Numbered from the stretch's first letter, positions 38,525 through 50,395 are shown. The stretch: DNA of 64,000 nt from Plutella xylostella (GCF_932276165.1 NC_064009.1:3162001-3226000); one strand, 5' to 3'. Numbers and translations are program-made. Notes: generated by a model from the sequence alone, not told the origin.

Positions 38525-39659
38525 GATTGATACGAGTGATACCGGTATCACTACTTGGTGCTTCCAGTAATATTCACATTATAGTAAATGGTAAAGCGAA
38601 CCTATCGGAAACAGTGATATAGAAAGCTTATAACTAATTTACAATCCAACAAGAAACCTAATACAAAACAAATCGAATCGTGCGAGCAAACACCGACTAA
38701 CAATAACTTTAATGTCACTATTGATTGTCATTTGTCAATGTCAACCGTCGGGATGTTCTGTGTTTATCAGTTGTCAATGTCAGATTCAATATACATTCTT
38801 ACTGTCCTTGTTACTGTCTTTTCTATGCACCACCGTAAAGACAGCTAAAAACATTGTGTGTATCTTAACACTATCGTAATTGGCCGGATTTGTTGTGTTA
38901 GTCACACACGACTTTCTATGCCCAGCCGGTCCATTTTCTATCTCGGGTGTCATGGATTCGCGATTTCCAACCGTCTAAATCTATTATGGGTTTCTGACCA
39001 TCTTTTGGCATCGGCTATCTCGGTCATGATCACTAAACGAATAGTGGGTATGAGATTTATCGATACACTAGAGGTTGCAAAATTTTTGTGAAAATATTCT
39101 GTGATTTGGTTAGCCGACTAAATGAAAACTTCATTTCACTTCAAACTACGACTACTGTATTTATCAAATCTTTAATTTGCCGCATTATTTAGAAAAATGG
39201 CGATACTGGAAGCTATTGTCAAATGATTGTCAAAACAAACTGCAAGGAACCATCCAAAACAGAGATTGATTTTGGTGTGTGTTTTTTTATAATTACCTGA
39301 ATCCTGTGTTTTAATTGTTCATTATATCTAGGGTAAGTACATAATTAACGTATTAAAATTTTAAACTTAGTCATACACAGAACGAAATATGGGAAATTTT
39401 TACAAAGTCGTGAAAAATGAACATTTATTGTTCTTAATAAAAGCATTGAGATCAATGATTTCTAGTACGATTCGCTAGTAATGTTAGTCGATGATTGAGA
39501 TCTAACACTTGGTACTGGGAACTCAGTTATTAAAAGTAGATTGATCACTGAGCCATTAAATAATCTTCACATTTGTGCAGGTTGTGCTTGTTAGTAATAT
39601 TTTTGTGAGGCATAACTATCATGTGCCAAGAAAAAAGATTGAATAGGACATTAATACCT
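38525..39659. other. 5' flank of CASD1, no gene recognised
   Basis: CASD1 starts at 38524 and runs leftward; its promoter must lie here. No TATA or initiator element could be fixed. No other gene or repeat was recognised. Confidence 0.4.
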
Positions 39660-39678
39660 ATTGTATTTTATTTCCAGG

Positions 39679-39840
39679 ATGGCGCCTTTAAGAAAAGTCT
39701 CAGATCGACAAATGGACATTTTGTTGGAGTTCGTTGAAAGACATAAAGAGCTTGCTGTTGGCCGGTACCCTCCCGGCCCACTAGGCATACAATCAGCACG
39801 TTGGCTATGGGACAGTGCAGCATTACAAATACCTATATGA
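39679..39840 (+). pseudogene. Myb/SANT-like DNA-binding ORF, truncated
   Basis: 53 codons: MAPLRKVSDRQMDILLEFVE, then HKELAVGRYPPGPLG and SARWLWDSAA, ending at a stop. The pattern (aromatic/hydrophobic helix, LAxGR, xPxG, A..LW) matches the Myb/SANT-like domain found in Harbinger ORF1 proteins and in domesticated relatives. An acceptor-like TTTCCAG lies just before the ATG. The domain is cut short by the stop. Confidence 0.6.
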
Positions 39841-40146
39841 ATTATATTCAATTGGGTCTGGAGTTACAAAAACTGGTAAAAAATTCTGACGGGCATTCAC
39901 ATGAAAAGTGACAATGTGCAATCATAACTTAAAGGTTAAAGTAGAAAAATTATTTTAATAATGATTATAGTAAGACTGGTAGAAGCAAAATGTGATAAGA
40001 AGTTATGTGATTTAAAATCAAAAATAAAAGCCATTAATATAAATTGTGTTTTTTATTACTAAATTATACATATACAGCAAAAATCAGCCTATCAGTCATG
40101 TTATTTTAGTTCCTTGAAATTCACAGCCTCTGGACAAGGTTGGCCC

Positions 40147-40503
40147 TCATGCGCCCTGCATCTGCATCAGCAGCACCATAAGCCACGTTACCAATATGCT
40201 GCACCCGAATGTTACCAGCAGCAGGCAAGTTGTCGTCACTGGTATATTGTGTGCATTTGCTATATTGTGTAGTATACAGCAGTCATTTACTATTTTCGCA
40301 GCTTTGGTGGGCTCATAGTGAAGCACACGGTGTGCCAGCAAACATCTCCAGCGTGTTTTAAGGGCCCCAATGCACCGCTCCACAGTATTTCTGACACGGC
40401 AATGTAGATCAGTGTAGTGTTCTTCTGGGGATCCTACAGCTGCATAGAGGATAGGTGTTAACATCCATGGCCGTAGAGCATAACCAGAGTCCCCTGAAAC
40501 CAA
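40147..40503 (-). pseudogene. Harbinger (HARBI1-like) transposase C-terminal part
   Basis: 118 codons starting MVSGDSGYALRPWMLTP, followed by RNTVERCIGALKTRWRCLL and the AAKIVNDCCILHNIA block. GDSGY carries the second catalytic Asp and VERxIG the Glu of the DDE triad of the DDE_Tnp_4 family. The first Asp and N-terminal half are absent from the visible sequence. GDSGY follows directly after TTTCAG at the 5' edge, so the upstream part may have been a separate exon now lost, or the open frame simply reads through that site. Confidence 0.75.
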
Positions 40504-40761
40504 TTTTAAAACAACAGTTAGGTACCTATACTTACTGAAAAAAAAAACAAATACCTACTGAAATAATTTCCTCCTAACTGATTAGGTACTTACTATTTAC
40601 TAATTATAGAAGACCAAAAATTTGCAAGATTCACAAAACAAACATCAAAGAAATATTATTTTGTTCAAGATCATAAGAACAAGAAGACTTCAGCGTCACA
40701 ATTAAAAAAAAAAATGTTATTTTCTACATTCTATGGTGACTCTATGGTTTAAAAGATACTA

Positions 40762-40974
40762 CAGTGCGACAAACTTATCTGTTCCGGTGAGAGCGAACTA
40801 AATTGATCCATATCTCATTATTTACTATTGAATTATATATTGATATAGATTAGATGGGTTTACTGAAACCACAAGAGTGAATTACCACTACTGGCAAACT
40901 TAAAATCTTATAGAATGAAGAAATATTACACATTTACGTGAGCTGTCACCGGAACAGATAAGTTTGTGGCACTA
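40762..40974 (-). mobile_element. MITE family A, copy 2
   Basis: Inverted copy of the element at 6476-6692. Starts CAGTGCGACAAACTTATCTG and ends with CACCGGAACAGATAAGTTTG; the right terminal base pairs are slightly decayed (GGCACTA). It retains the same interior (CACAAGAGTGAATTACCACT, ATAAGATTTTAAGT-type segments). Confidence 0.75.
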
Positions 40975-41233
40975 TATTTACTAGTTGCCCAAGACAAGAC
41001 GGTTGGCCAACCCAAATTAGTACTTATGATTCCAACTATCCGATACAAAATACCAATCTCGGGTTTCGATAAAATATTCGCATACAAAATTTTAACAAGA
41101 TGGCGGCCGGTGGGTATTGAAGCCCATACCAACTATGACGTCATTATTCGACCCCAACCGAACATACACAATACGAATAGTGTCAAAATTTGCTTTTTGA
41201 CAGTAAGATCACTTCCTAATATCCTTCCACCCT

Positions 41234-41375
41234 AAGGTTGTCTTGAAAAAATCGCTTTAAGCGATAAGACCGCCATTTTTGTACATAGTTTATAGTATTT
41301 AAGTTATATAAGTTTCTTTTATGTGTGTGTGTACAAATAAAGAATATTCTATCTATCTATCTATCACGGTGAAGA
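41234..41375 (+). repeat. LINE 3' tail with (CTAT)n end
   Basis: AAGGTTGTCTTGAAAAAATC, GCTTTAAGCGATAAGACCGC, TTTTTGTACATAG, GTGTGTGTACAAATAAAGAA, then CTATCTATCTATCTATC. This is the standard 3' end of a common lepidopteran LINE, here without coding sequence. It lies about 320 bp before the UBE2W start codon. Confidence 0.75.
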
Positions 41376-41698
41376 GAGTTATCAACGAGATAGAAAATAA
41401 CCCCGCTGGTCCCTGTGGGAGGGTTCCCAACACGCTGGCGACATTGCCCCGCTGGATCATTATATAAACTTTCTTGAACTTGTTTCATTGATACGCAGGT
41501 ACGCCCACTAGACATATCTCAGTTGGAAGAAACAGCAGCGGGGCATTTACCTTCAGTCTTCACAAATAAAGCTCAGTTTTTCCGTTATTATTCCAAGGCT
41601 TTAACATTTTTTTATCGATTCGACAATGTTTTTTTATTGACATTTGTTTTTATAATTCATTTTTAAACTGGCAACATTGCAACAAAATTGGATTACAA

Positions 41699-44600
41699 AT
41701 GGCCGCTATGTCCCCGTCTGAGGTTTGTAAAAATAAATAATTCCGTATTTCAGGCTTCTTTTTTACCATATATTCGATATATTCTTACTGCCGTAGCTCG
41801 TTTTAATAATTACAAAGAATGTTGTTACACCCTGACTTCCATTTTTTGTCGTGTGTTGTGACAGTTTTTGTTGAGGTTTCTTGTTGTGATACTTATTTCG
41901 TCTGATAAATGATCGTGATTTGAATATGGATTGGTTGTTTTTAGCGAAGACTACAGAAAGAACTCATGTCCTTGATGAAGGAGCCTCCACCAGGAGTTAC
42001 TGTCGACGGAGAGCAGGCCAGCCAAAATCTTACACTGTAAGTGAATCTTGTAATGCTTTCTAATTTCTTCCTATTTCCTTAAGTAAATACTATTTACATT
42101 ACATTTTTTGTGTTTAAACTTGAGAGAGACTAAACCTCATTCAAAATTTCACCAAGATGACATGGAAAATCTCTTAAATTAGCACTACTAAAATCAATTA
42201 CCAAGGCCCTGTACTCAACATTCAAGTATGGTTCTAAACTCTTCAAAATGCAAATGTTTAAAGTCCTTTGAGTGTATTATACTTACCATTTTTTTAAGAC
42301 ATGCTTAAGAGTTAATTAGATATGAAATCATCAAGTGAAGATATAAAAATGTTGTTGAATTTGATTTTTTCTAAGAATTTTCCCATAAACAACGTAATTC
42401 AAAAAATGTGTTAAGTAATTATAAAATAATAGGGTTGTTCAAAACTATGTCAAAAATAATATCAAAGACACAAAATTGGTTTAAATATTCAATATTTAAT
42501 AGCATTGATTAGTTTCAAAGGGGTTACAAATCATTATAAATATTTACAGGTGTTTGTGGTAATATAAGTAGCATGCATCGATGCATTCAATAACACTGTT
42601 ATATGAGTCACATTGCAGTAATAGGATATGTAAAACATTGACTAATATGATTATAATAGGATTGCCTTGAACTTGATTAAATAAATTCAAGAATTATTCA
42701 AATTAAACCTTTTCAATAGTATCCAAAGTATAATATCCACTTTTCTACTACTTACAACATTATTAAAAAAGAGTACACTCCAGGATCACTTTAATGGAAT
42801 CTTACCCAATATCCTCTCAATTAGTTTTCTATCCTATGTTTAGATAATTTCCAACCATTTGTAGTCTTCAGTCATGACTTAAAATCAACCTGTTAGCTGC
42901 CTATAAGTGTGGATCCTACCAACATAGTAAAATTTTGATTGTGTTGATTTCCCTACAAACAAGCATTTATATTCAAGCATACAAGCATATTATTATGTCA
43001 GATATTCTGAAAGAAAAGTTACAGTACAGATAGATTATAATTGAAATTTGATTATTTTTTTATCAATATATTTTACAACTTTCAGGTGGACAGTACATAT
43101 GGAAGGAGTTCCCGGGACGCTGTATGAAGGTGAAAAATTCGTACTGCAGTTTAAATTTACTAACAAATACCCTTTCGATTCTCCAGAGGTAAGATTTTCT
43201 TGCATATTTATTCAATTAATACTTATGTTGCAATTTCACTATTACTTCTATCTATTTATATGGGATTCATTTGGCAACTAGTGACTTAGCACTCAATCAC
43301 ATGTTTATAGAATCATGTCATCACCATTATCACAACCCATCACATCCTTACTGCTGGAGCAGGGGTTTCTTTCCAATGAAGGATTCTAGTGCGGGTTGGT
43401 GGATCCCAACACAAGCAACCTTGTGCTGAGATAAATATGGACATACTTACATAGAAACCAATAGTCTGCAACCTCATGTTGTTGGTGACCAAATAAACCA
43501 ACTTTAAGAAAAATACAAAGTGCCTACACAGCTCTTCTCATTGCTTAGACCTAAATACAGGATGGTTATCAACAATTTTGTAGGTCAAGACAAATTTACT
43601 CTCATAAGTATGTTATCTAATAGCTCTGCTCACACATTTATTCCTATCTCATTGTTAACTAGCTGTTGTCAGCCAAATTTGCATACACTTGAGAATACCG
43701 GAACTTAAAGAATAGGTACCTTCACATTTACATACTTACCTTATTCCATTGAAATCTTCTTGAAATCTATCTCATACACGCAAGGGCTTCTTATCATCAA
43801 CTAGATATTCAATGGTTGGTTCTCCATACAGGTGGTCAAGACACTGAATGGTTGGTTCTCCATACAGGTGGTCAAGTCACATGGCTTTTTGGTTTAGGTT
43901 CTTGATGTGGCCCTTGATTTGAACAGTCAACGATTCAAAAAACGCATAGTTATGTATTTAGATTTAGTGTTATATTGTAGCCACATATCACACCCAGCAC
44001 CTACCACTTACATCATAATTGATGCTAATATCTTTTGTCTACAGCTACGCCCATATTTTTTTTTTTTTTTTTTTTAAGATTTTCTTATCACTCCACAGAC
44101 TTTATGTCCGTGCCTTTTTGAGAGATCAATATATTGTGAGAGTTTGGTTGTTTTTTGTCTTCATCTTTCTACGCCCATATCAATTAGATTCTGTCTTTCA
44201 AAATATGCATCTATTCTTTACAATGTAGTATATTCTGTACTAAGAATAAAAAGTGAATAGGTATTGATAAAGTCCATAATATATCCATGGTGTTGGTCCA
44301 TGATCCACTGGTGGATATTTGGATTAGATAAGGAAGCAAGAGATCAGTGATCCGATTTACAAAGGATTCTAGTCAAAATTCCAATTTAACTGTTCAAGCT
44401 CAGATGTAAACATACTTTCGTCCAATAATGGCGTGTAATACTTAGATAAGAATGTTTATTCTTTTATCTTTTTATTTAGGCTATTGTACAGATAGTATTT
44501 TTAGCAAATGATAAGAGTTTCAATACGTACATATTAACATAAACCCTCCTATGCCAGTGGTCTAGATTTGGCTGTAACTCTTAATGTTAGCTTGGCAAAA

Positions 44601-46478
44601 CAAGCCAAATTTTGCTCTATACAATCAGATTGCCTTGCATTTTATTCGTAACTATAAAATCATCAATAACTTCCTTAAATTATGTTAAAATGCCTCTTCC
44701 ATCCAAATATATATGTGGGGACATCTCACACACGGCCATCCGACCCCAAGCTAGGCAGAGCCTGTGTTATGGGTATCAGGCAGCTGATATATCTACACAA
44801 ATACATAGATAGATAGATATTAAATATAAATATAAATATCAACACCCATGACCCGAGACAAATATCTGTCTTTAAACAAATATCTGCCCCAGCCGGGAAT
44901 CGAACACGGGACCTTCGGCGTAGCAGTCAGGGCCACTAACCACTACGCCATTCGACCGTCCAAAGGTTGTCTAGAATAAATAAGCAATAAACCTTTTACT
45001 TATTTACTACTTTCCTTTTTATTTGATATTGATATTTTTCTAATACTTTCATGGTGCAAAATACAGTACTCTATTCTACATCTCCCTATCCTCTCCATTC
45101 CAGGTGACATTCATAGGCAGCAACATCCCGGTGCACCCGCACGTCTACTCCAACGGGCACATCTGCCTGTCCATCCTGACGGACGACTGGTCGCCGGCGC
45201 TGTCCGTGCAGTCCGTGTGCCTCTCCATCGTGTCCATGCTCAGTAGCTGTAAGGAGAAGGTCAGTGTTGCCACCTCCTTGTTGCAAACCATAGACAATAG
45301 ACCAGCGGATTGTTCATATTCCATAGCTGTAAGGAGAAGGTCAGTGTTGCCAGCTGTTTGTCGTGATGATGGTGGAAACCACAGACAATATAGATCAGCT
45401 GTATGGGAAAGGTCAGTGTTGCCAGCTGTTTGTTGTGACAATGGTGGAATCCATAGACAATAGAGATCTGCTGTAAGGAGAAGGTCTGTGTTGCCAGGTA
45501 ACCAACACACCATAGACAATAGAGCAGCGAAAGCAGAGTCATTATTCCGAGAAGTATTATTGCTCATGGATGATATTACATAAGACCTCCACATGCACTC
45601 CAACGGGCACATCTGCCTGTCCATCCTGACGGACGACTGGTCGCCGGCGCTGTCCGTGCAGTCCGTGTGCCTCTCCATCGTGTCCATGCTCAGTAGCTGT
45701 AAGGAGAAGGTCAGTGTTGCCAGCTGTTTGGTGTGATGATTACGTTATTGGTGGTGCAAACCATAGATAGATGAGCTCAGAGTTGTTAAGATTTATGGTA
45801 TGGATGATCTACAACCTACGACAGAAAACCGAAATGACGGTGTGACTCTCTGATGTGTGTTGCATTAAAAGATAATAATATGTGCTTCCGACGCTTCCGT
45901 GCTTCGGACGGCACGTTAAGCCGTGGGTCCCGGTTGCTGCTTCGGCAGCAGTCGTTAAGCCTAGTCAGAGGCCTTCGGGCGGCTTGAAAACATCTGACAG
46001 TCGGGTTGCCCACTTACCCGACAACTCTCTCATCACAAGCTTGCTTGTGTTGGGGTCCACCAACCCGCACTTGGCCAGCGTGGTGGACTAGGCCTAAACC
46101 CTTCCTTCATTGGAAGGAGACCCGTGCCCCAGCAGTGGGGACGTGATGGGTCGTGATGAATATGTGACACTGTCCGTCCAGACTTACGTACAAGTTATGC
46201 TAATTGTTTTTTTTTTCTATTGATAGAACATCTATTTTATATTTCTTACTTTCTATGTTTCAGAAAAGGCCACCTGATAATTCTTTTTACGTTAAAACCT
46301 GCAGCAAAAATCCTAAGAAAACTAAATGGTGGTACCACGGTGAGTAACACATTGACATAAAGCCCCCCGGCAATACTGTTGCTTATATTAATTCCCATCT
46401 GATTAGTAGAAATATATTTTTACAAATTATACTGTAGGCTTTACCGAAACCGTTTTGTCCACAGATGACTCCGTCTAA
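41699..46478 (+). CDS. UBE2W: ubiquitin-conjugating enzyme E2 W
   Basis: E2 enzyme that in animals attaches ubiquitin to the alpha-amino group of disordered N-termini. Exons: 41699-41722, 41945-42036, 43086-43188, 45104-45259, 46264-46339, 46465-46478; in frame they give 154 residues (human 151). The protein opens MAAMSPSERRLQKELMSLMK. It keeps EGVPGTLYEGEKFVLQFKF, KYPFDSPEV, IPVHPHVYSNGHICLSILTD with catalytic Cys94, SVCLSIVSMLSSCKEK and the diagnostic C-terminus CSKNPKKTKWWYHDDSV. The last coding exon is only 14 bases. A poly(A) signal AATAAA lies at 46780-46785. Intron 4 holds a partial copy of exon 4 and several copies of its last 15 bases plus donor. Confidence 0.95.
43318..43440 (-). 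repeat. lepidopteran dispersed repeat (same family as 45890)
   Basis: Plus strand reads CATCACCATTATCACAACCC, CTGCTGGAGCAGGGGTTTCT, TTCCAATGAAGGA, GTGCGGGTTGGTGGATCCCA, ACACAAGCAACCTTGTG. It is the reverse-complement counterpart of the end of the 45890-46165 copy. UBE2W intron 3. Confidence 0.65.
43811..43880 (+). repeat. 36-bp tandem duplication
   Basis: AATGGTTGGTTCTCCATACA GGTGGTCAAG occurs twice in direct orientation with 36-bp spacing (43811 and 43847). It is a simple tandem duplication in UBE2W intron 3. Confidence 0.8.
44710..44962 (-). mobile_element. tRNA-derived SINE
   Basis: Read on the minus strand the head is GACGGTCGAATGGCGTAGTG GTTAGTGGCC and later CGTGTTCGATTCCCGGCTGG. The TGGCGTAGTGGTTAG block resembles a tRNA A box and GTTCGATTCC a B box, so the head derives from a tRNA. 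A GATA/AATATA microsatellite at 44800-44850 and TGTGAGATGTCCCCACATAT near the far end complete the element. UBE2W intron 3. Confidence 0.8.
45325..45709 (+). repeat. repeats of UBE2W exon 4 end with donor
   Basis: The exon 4 end AGCTGTAAGGAGAAG, directly followed by the donor GTCAGTGTTGCCA, occurs intact at 45245-45259 (true exon). It recurs in the intron at 45325-45339, 45397-45411 (diverged), 45469-45483 (one donor base changed) and 45695-45709. The last copy is longer: from about 45592 to 45709 it repeats roughly three-quarters of exon 4, including the catalytic Cys codon. The spacers share AAACCATAGACAATAGA and GTTTGTYGTGA. None has an acceptor next to the copied segment. Confidence 0.88.
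45890..46165 (+). repeat. lepidopteran dispersed repeat, long copy
   Basis: Blocks GCCGTGGGTCCCGGTTGCTG, GTCGTTAAGCCTAGTCAGAG, GGCCTTCGGGCGGCTTG, CATCTGACAGTCGGGTTGCC, CACAAGCTTGCTTGTGTTGG, GTCCACCAACCCGCACTTGG, GACCCGTGCCCCAGCAGTGG and GACGTGATGGGTCGTGATGA. This is a familiar moth/butterfly short interspersed repeat; no coding capacity. UBE2W intron 4. Confidence 0.75.
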
Positions 46479-48785
46479 CCTCACAGTGTGTGCTAAATCG
46501 AGCAAGGACGATAAAATCTCAGTATGTGTAGTGCGCGGGCGCATCGCGTCACGCGGCGTGCGGTCAGTGCGAGACAGTGCCGGGCCCCGGCCCGGGAGCT
46601 TATGGTGTCTAAATTTACAAGTTTTTGAGTTAGGCCCCTCTATGGCAGAGGGTCACAGGTTTTTATAGTTTGCAAAATGGAAAAGTTATGATTTTTTTGC
46701 TGTACAAATTGGTGCCTCTAGCGGAAACTGTAATGAAACTTTATACAGATAAAATGGGAAGGTTTTTGTTTTTGTAAACAATAAAAATCTGCTCTAGGCG
46801 TACAATTTAATCAGATGGGGCGCTTTGTATTTTTTTGGACTTTGTTCTTTTTATTACGGACTTCGCAAAACACGAGTATAAAAATAGAAAACTTCCGAAA
46901 TACGCGATCGAAAAATAAGACTGATATTCCTGATGCTGCCACATGCAATAAATTTGTTTACGTTGCATCGTAACTTTACAAGTGTTGCCGAATGGATTGT
47001 TTACAAGGCGTTGTTGTAGCTAAAGTAGTTTCAAAACTTTACATTGAACGTAATAATAAAAATATAATTATAAATGTTGGTCGGTTTTGCGAAGTTCCTT
47101 CTATGTATTACTTTTTTAAAGACTTATGTTCAGATGTTATGTTCTTATATTCATGCCATCATCAAATTCATAATTATATTGAATTCTTAATAAGACAACC
47201 ATTTTTGCAATATCTGTCTGGTTATGGATACGTTAGATATAAATAAAGATATTTCTAAGTAGTGTAATAGGTTATGAAATGTATGGGCTTATGAAAATAT
47301 TAAATTTTCCAATTGATTTACTTTTGGCTACTATTCCATAAAATGTTCGTAACTTTTATACTAAGCAATGTTAGCAAGTACAAAAATACTTAACATGTTA
47401 TATTTATCTAATCAAATGGTGATTACATTACAAATATAATATTATTTTTCTTGACAACCATTACGTTTTTAAAATAGTAGCCTCATCATTGTGTATATTT
47501 ATTTTTAAATTTGGTACTAACTATGTGTTAGATATTTATTTTGAAACTATTTAAAATAATCTACAGACAGCTTTTGATGTCAATATCATTGAATAATTTA
47601 CATAGTCCTCAAAGTCAATTTGTGTGTATTGATAAATTAATATATCCTTTAATGAAGTCCCACTTCTAGAATGTTATTTGCTCATAAACAAAGGAGTATA
47701 ATTTGTACAATATTACGTCTTGGGTTAGGTTGGCTGTACAAATAAATTATCTCAGGTTTGATGAATCTGATTGATGTATGATTAGTTTGGTGATGCAATG
47801 AAATATTACGATTTTGTGATAAATTTGGCTACCACATCATGAGCCAACCATGCTTCATTAAAGTATGTGCTGGCGACTGCAAACACTAGTTTGTTTCACT
47901 CTAGCGATGTCGTGACATCACTAGCTATTATGCAACATGATAAAGTCGAGATTATCGTAATCTTGATCGGGAATTTCGTAATAAAACATACAAGCGTAGC
48001 TCGCGATCTATCCTATCCTATCCATGAATACATGTATATCGATGAGTATGTACAGTTACTTTCATAATGTATTAATTTGTAAAGCACACTTGATGTTATT
48101 ATGTTTACATTTGTTGTTACATTCACAATCGTAGCATTCAAAATTCATTATTGCATTGTTTTATCATACAAGCATCTTCGATTGTGTAAAATTCAAAGTG
48201 AACCTGCTTAATTTATTGAAATAAACATATAGTTACACGAACTTTTCTTTTTGTGTTTCCAAGTATTTAGGTAGTTGGTATTTAAGTAGAATTAACAAAA
48301 TCATTAATTGGAAAACAGTTTTTATTATAAATTAACTTATGTTTGTAGAATATTTACAACTGCATCATAAAACGGATTAAGTACAAACAATTTGATACAT
48401 AATAAGGTACCTAATAGGCAACAACCAGTCATTTATCAATAATTCATAATAACAAACATTGCCTTTTCCCAATTTGCCTTATAAATAAACCAACCAAATT
48501 GTATTATAGATATCTCACAGCCTTTCTAAAAGGCAATTTATGTTATCTCATACAAATAGTCAAATTCAAAATTAATTGTCATGTATTGCTTTCTGTGAAG
48601 ATATGTAGGAATTTATTTAATCTAATTGACTTTTTTATGCCGCTTGCCTACTATACATAACTAGCATGTTTGTCTAAAATGAAATCCACCACATAAAGGA
48701 ACATTATGATGGACTACACAGTGTAAACACCTCTCCTCATTTGTACAAACGAAAACCATTTATCCATTCCCATTTTGGCACATTA
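46479..48785. other. UBE2W 3' UTR and intergenic to BPNT2
   Basis: Convergent 3' ends. It includes a GC-rich patch at 46535-46600, UBE2W poly(A) signals (AATAAA 46780; others near 47243 and 48222), a TTTATT at 48321-48326 that could serve BPNT2 on the minus strand, and the motif GGTGCCTCTAGCGG at 46711-46724. An 84-codon frame at 46992-47246 is AT-biased and not convincing. Confidence 0.45.
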
Positions 48786-50395
48786 CTAATGATCTCCAGA
48801 CATAAACTCTGGCATTTTTTGCAAATAAAATTTGTGGTGCGACCTCGTCGCCAAAATACCATCTGAAACTTTAAACGCACTGTTATGTGAGTAGTCTATG
48901 GTTTCTCCCTTCATCGTCGTCATTTTCCCGCTAATGTATCTCAAGATGGCGTCTCCCGCGCATATGTCCCACTTCTTGATGGCGGTGACGTGGAGGTAGA
49001 CGTCGAAGGTGTTGTTGATGAGTCCCATGACCTTGTAGCCGGCGCCCCCGGCCGGGGTCACGGTGGAGTCTGGACCGAAGGCCTTCGTTGCCACGTTGGC
49101 GACGTCGCCAGCGTGCGAGCGAGACACTACTACTCTTGGATGCGTTGGCTCTAGCTCATCCATCTGAAATAGGTAAGTATTGACACTGAGTTAACAGGTC
49201 TGAGATATTGTACTAAGCTCATGAAAATTTATACTGGTACTTTGAAGTGTCAATGTTGTGATGATAATATCAATAAAGTTTGATATTTTTACTAGATTAG
49301 ATTAGCTTACAATAATTTCTTGGTATGATAAACCTGAATACAGAGACCTAAATGTAGTTGAGCAGTTCAACATAACTGTCATATTTGTTTATTGGAAGTT
49401 TGCCTATTTTTTAATTAAATATTTACATCCAATTTATTTTTACACGTTATTGGCTCAACTAGATATAGCCCATATTAAGCACCTAGAATACTTACCATTG
49501 GTACCAAGTGTATATTGCTGGACATTTCCTTGGTGATCCACGCCCAGTATGTTTGAGCTGCAAACGGCTGATGGATCACTCCAATTATTGGCACTCCCTT
49601 GATTGCCACACACACCATTGTTGTCACGTAGTTGTGGAGTCCCTCTGAAAATAATTATAAAGTAGATTATGTTCTTGGGAGAGGCCTATGACCATGAATG
49701 TATGCATATGGACTGATTATTAATAAGATAAGCAATGTAACAATATTATCCCTGTGTATATTATATTTTTATCTATCTATCTTTAAATAAGTAAGTACTA
49801 CCTCATTTCTCAGTCACTTGGAAGGTACCAACCAGAGGTTAGTGAGATAGTTTGGCAGTAGTCATTTGACTAGTACAAAATAAATAAAAGTACCTGTATA
49901 TTCTTGAGTAGCATCCAATGGATCAATCCAAACAGTGACATCTTTTGACAAAACCTTTTCATCATACAAGTTATATATAAGTGGGTCTCTTGGCAAGTCT
50001 TCTACATCTATGGCTTCCTGGTTCTCACAGGCCGGGTCATCGCTCGAGTGCTCTTCAGAGACTACGGCTACTCCGGGGAAAGTCTTCTTGAGGCTGTAGT
50101 ACATGGCACAGTGGGAAGCGTAGTCGGCATCAGTTACTGGGTCGTTAGCACCCTCTTTGGTCTTGCCCTTACTCTTGATGTTCAAGGCGTGCTGCTTGCC
50201 GTCAACCACCTTCTTCCCGCCACGCTCGGCGGCCTGAATAGCGGCTCTCAACAGCTCCTTTAGATTCACCATATTAAGTTTGTCAATCTCTGTACTTTGG
50301 GCACCACTGTTTTTCCAATAAATTATTAGGAACATTAGAAAAAATAAACAAATACAAGCGCACTTGTTTATTTTTAATGAACCTCCCATATTCAT
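48786..50395 (-). CDS. BPNT2: Golgi 3'-phosphoadenosine 5'-phosphate phosphatase
   Basis: Also called IMPAD1 or gPAPP. It hydrolyses PAP, the by-product of sulfotransferases in the Golgi lumen. Exons: 50395-49894, 49644-49496, 49163-48786, in frame, 342 residues. N-terminal signal-anchor helix at about residues 13-27 (CLFFLMFLIIYW), as expected for a type II Golgi protein. Inositol monophosphatase-superfamily metal sites are all present: DPVTDAD (85-91), VVSEEHS (with SEEH 113-116), WIDPLDATQEYTE (from 156) and WDICAGD (282-288). The C-terminus ends in HHKFYLQKMPEFMSGDH. It is head-to-head with SPTLC1, with 364 bp between start codons. No broken motifs. Confidence 0.95.

Larger units (their letters stand above)
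39660..40503. mobile_element. PIF/Harbinger transposon remnant
   Basis: Two short convergent coding pieces typical of Harbinger elements: a Myb/SANT-like DNA-binding start (plus strand, 39679-39840) and the C-terminal part of a DDE transposase (minus strand, 40147-40503). Terminal inverted repeats were not identified, so the borders are minimal. It lies in the divergent intergenic region between CASD1 and UBE2W. Confidence 0.7.

Noticed and set aside
38525..38551. Upstream CASD1 start in the same frame
   Set aside because: The codon at 38549-38551 is GTG on the minus strand, not ATG; the ATG at 38522-38524 fits the protein family length.
44860..44962. Functional tRNA gene
   Set aside because: A- and B-box-like segments are present, but no cloverleaf can be drawn and the segment is joined to a SINE body.
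45145..45687. 180-codon minus-strand frame across the UBE2W exon 4 repeats
   Set aside because: It is the antisense of duplicated exon 4 sequence; its internal repetition follows the DNA repeat.
46992..47246. 84-codon open frame after UBE2W
   Set aside because: Starts within UBE2W 3' sequence after a poly(A) signal, AT-rich, no recognised domain; too weak to call.
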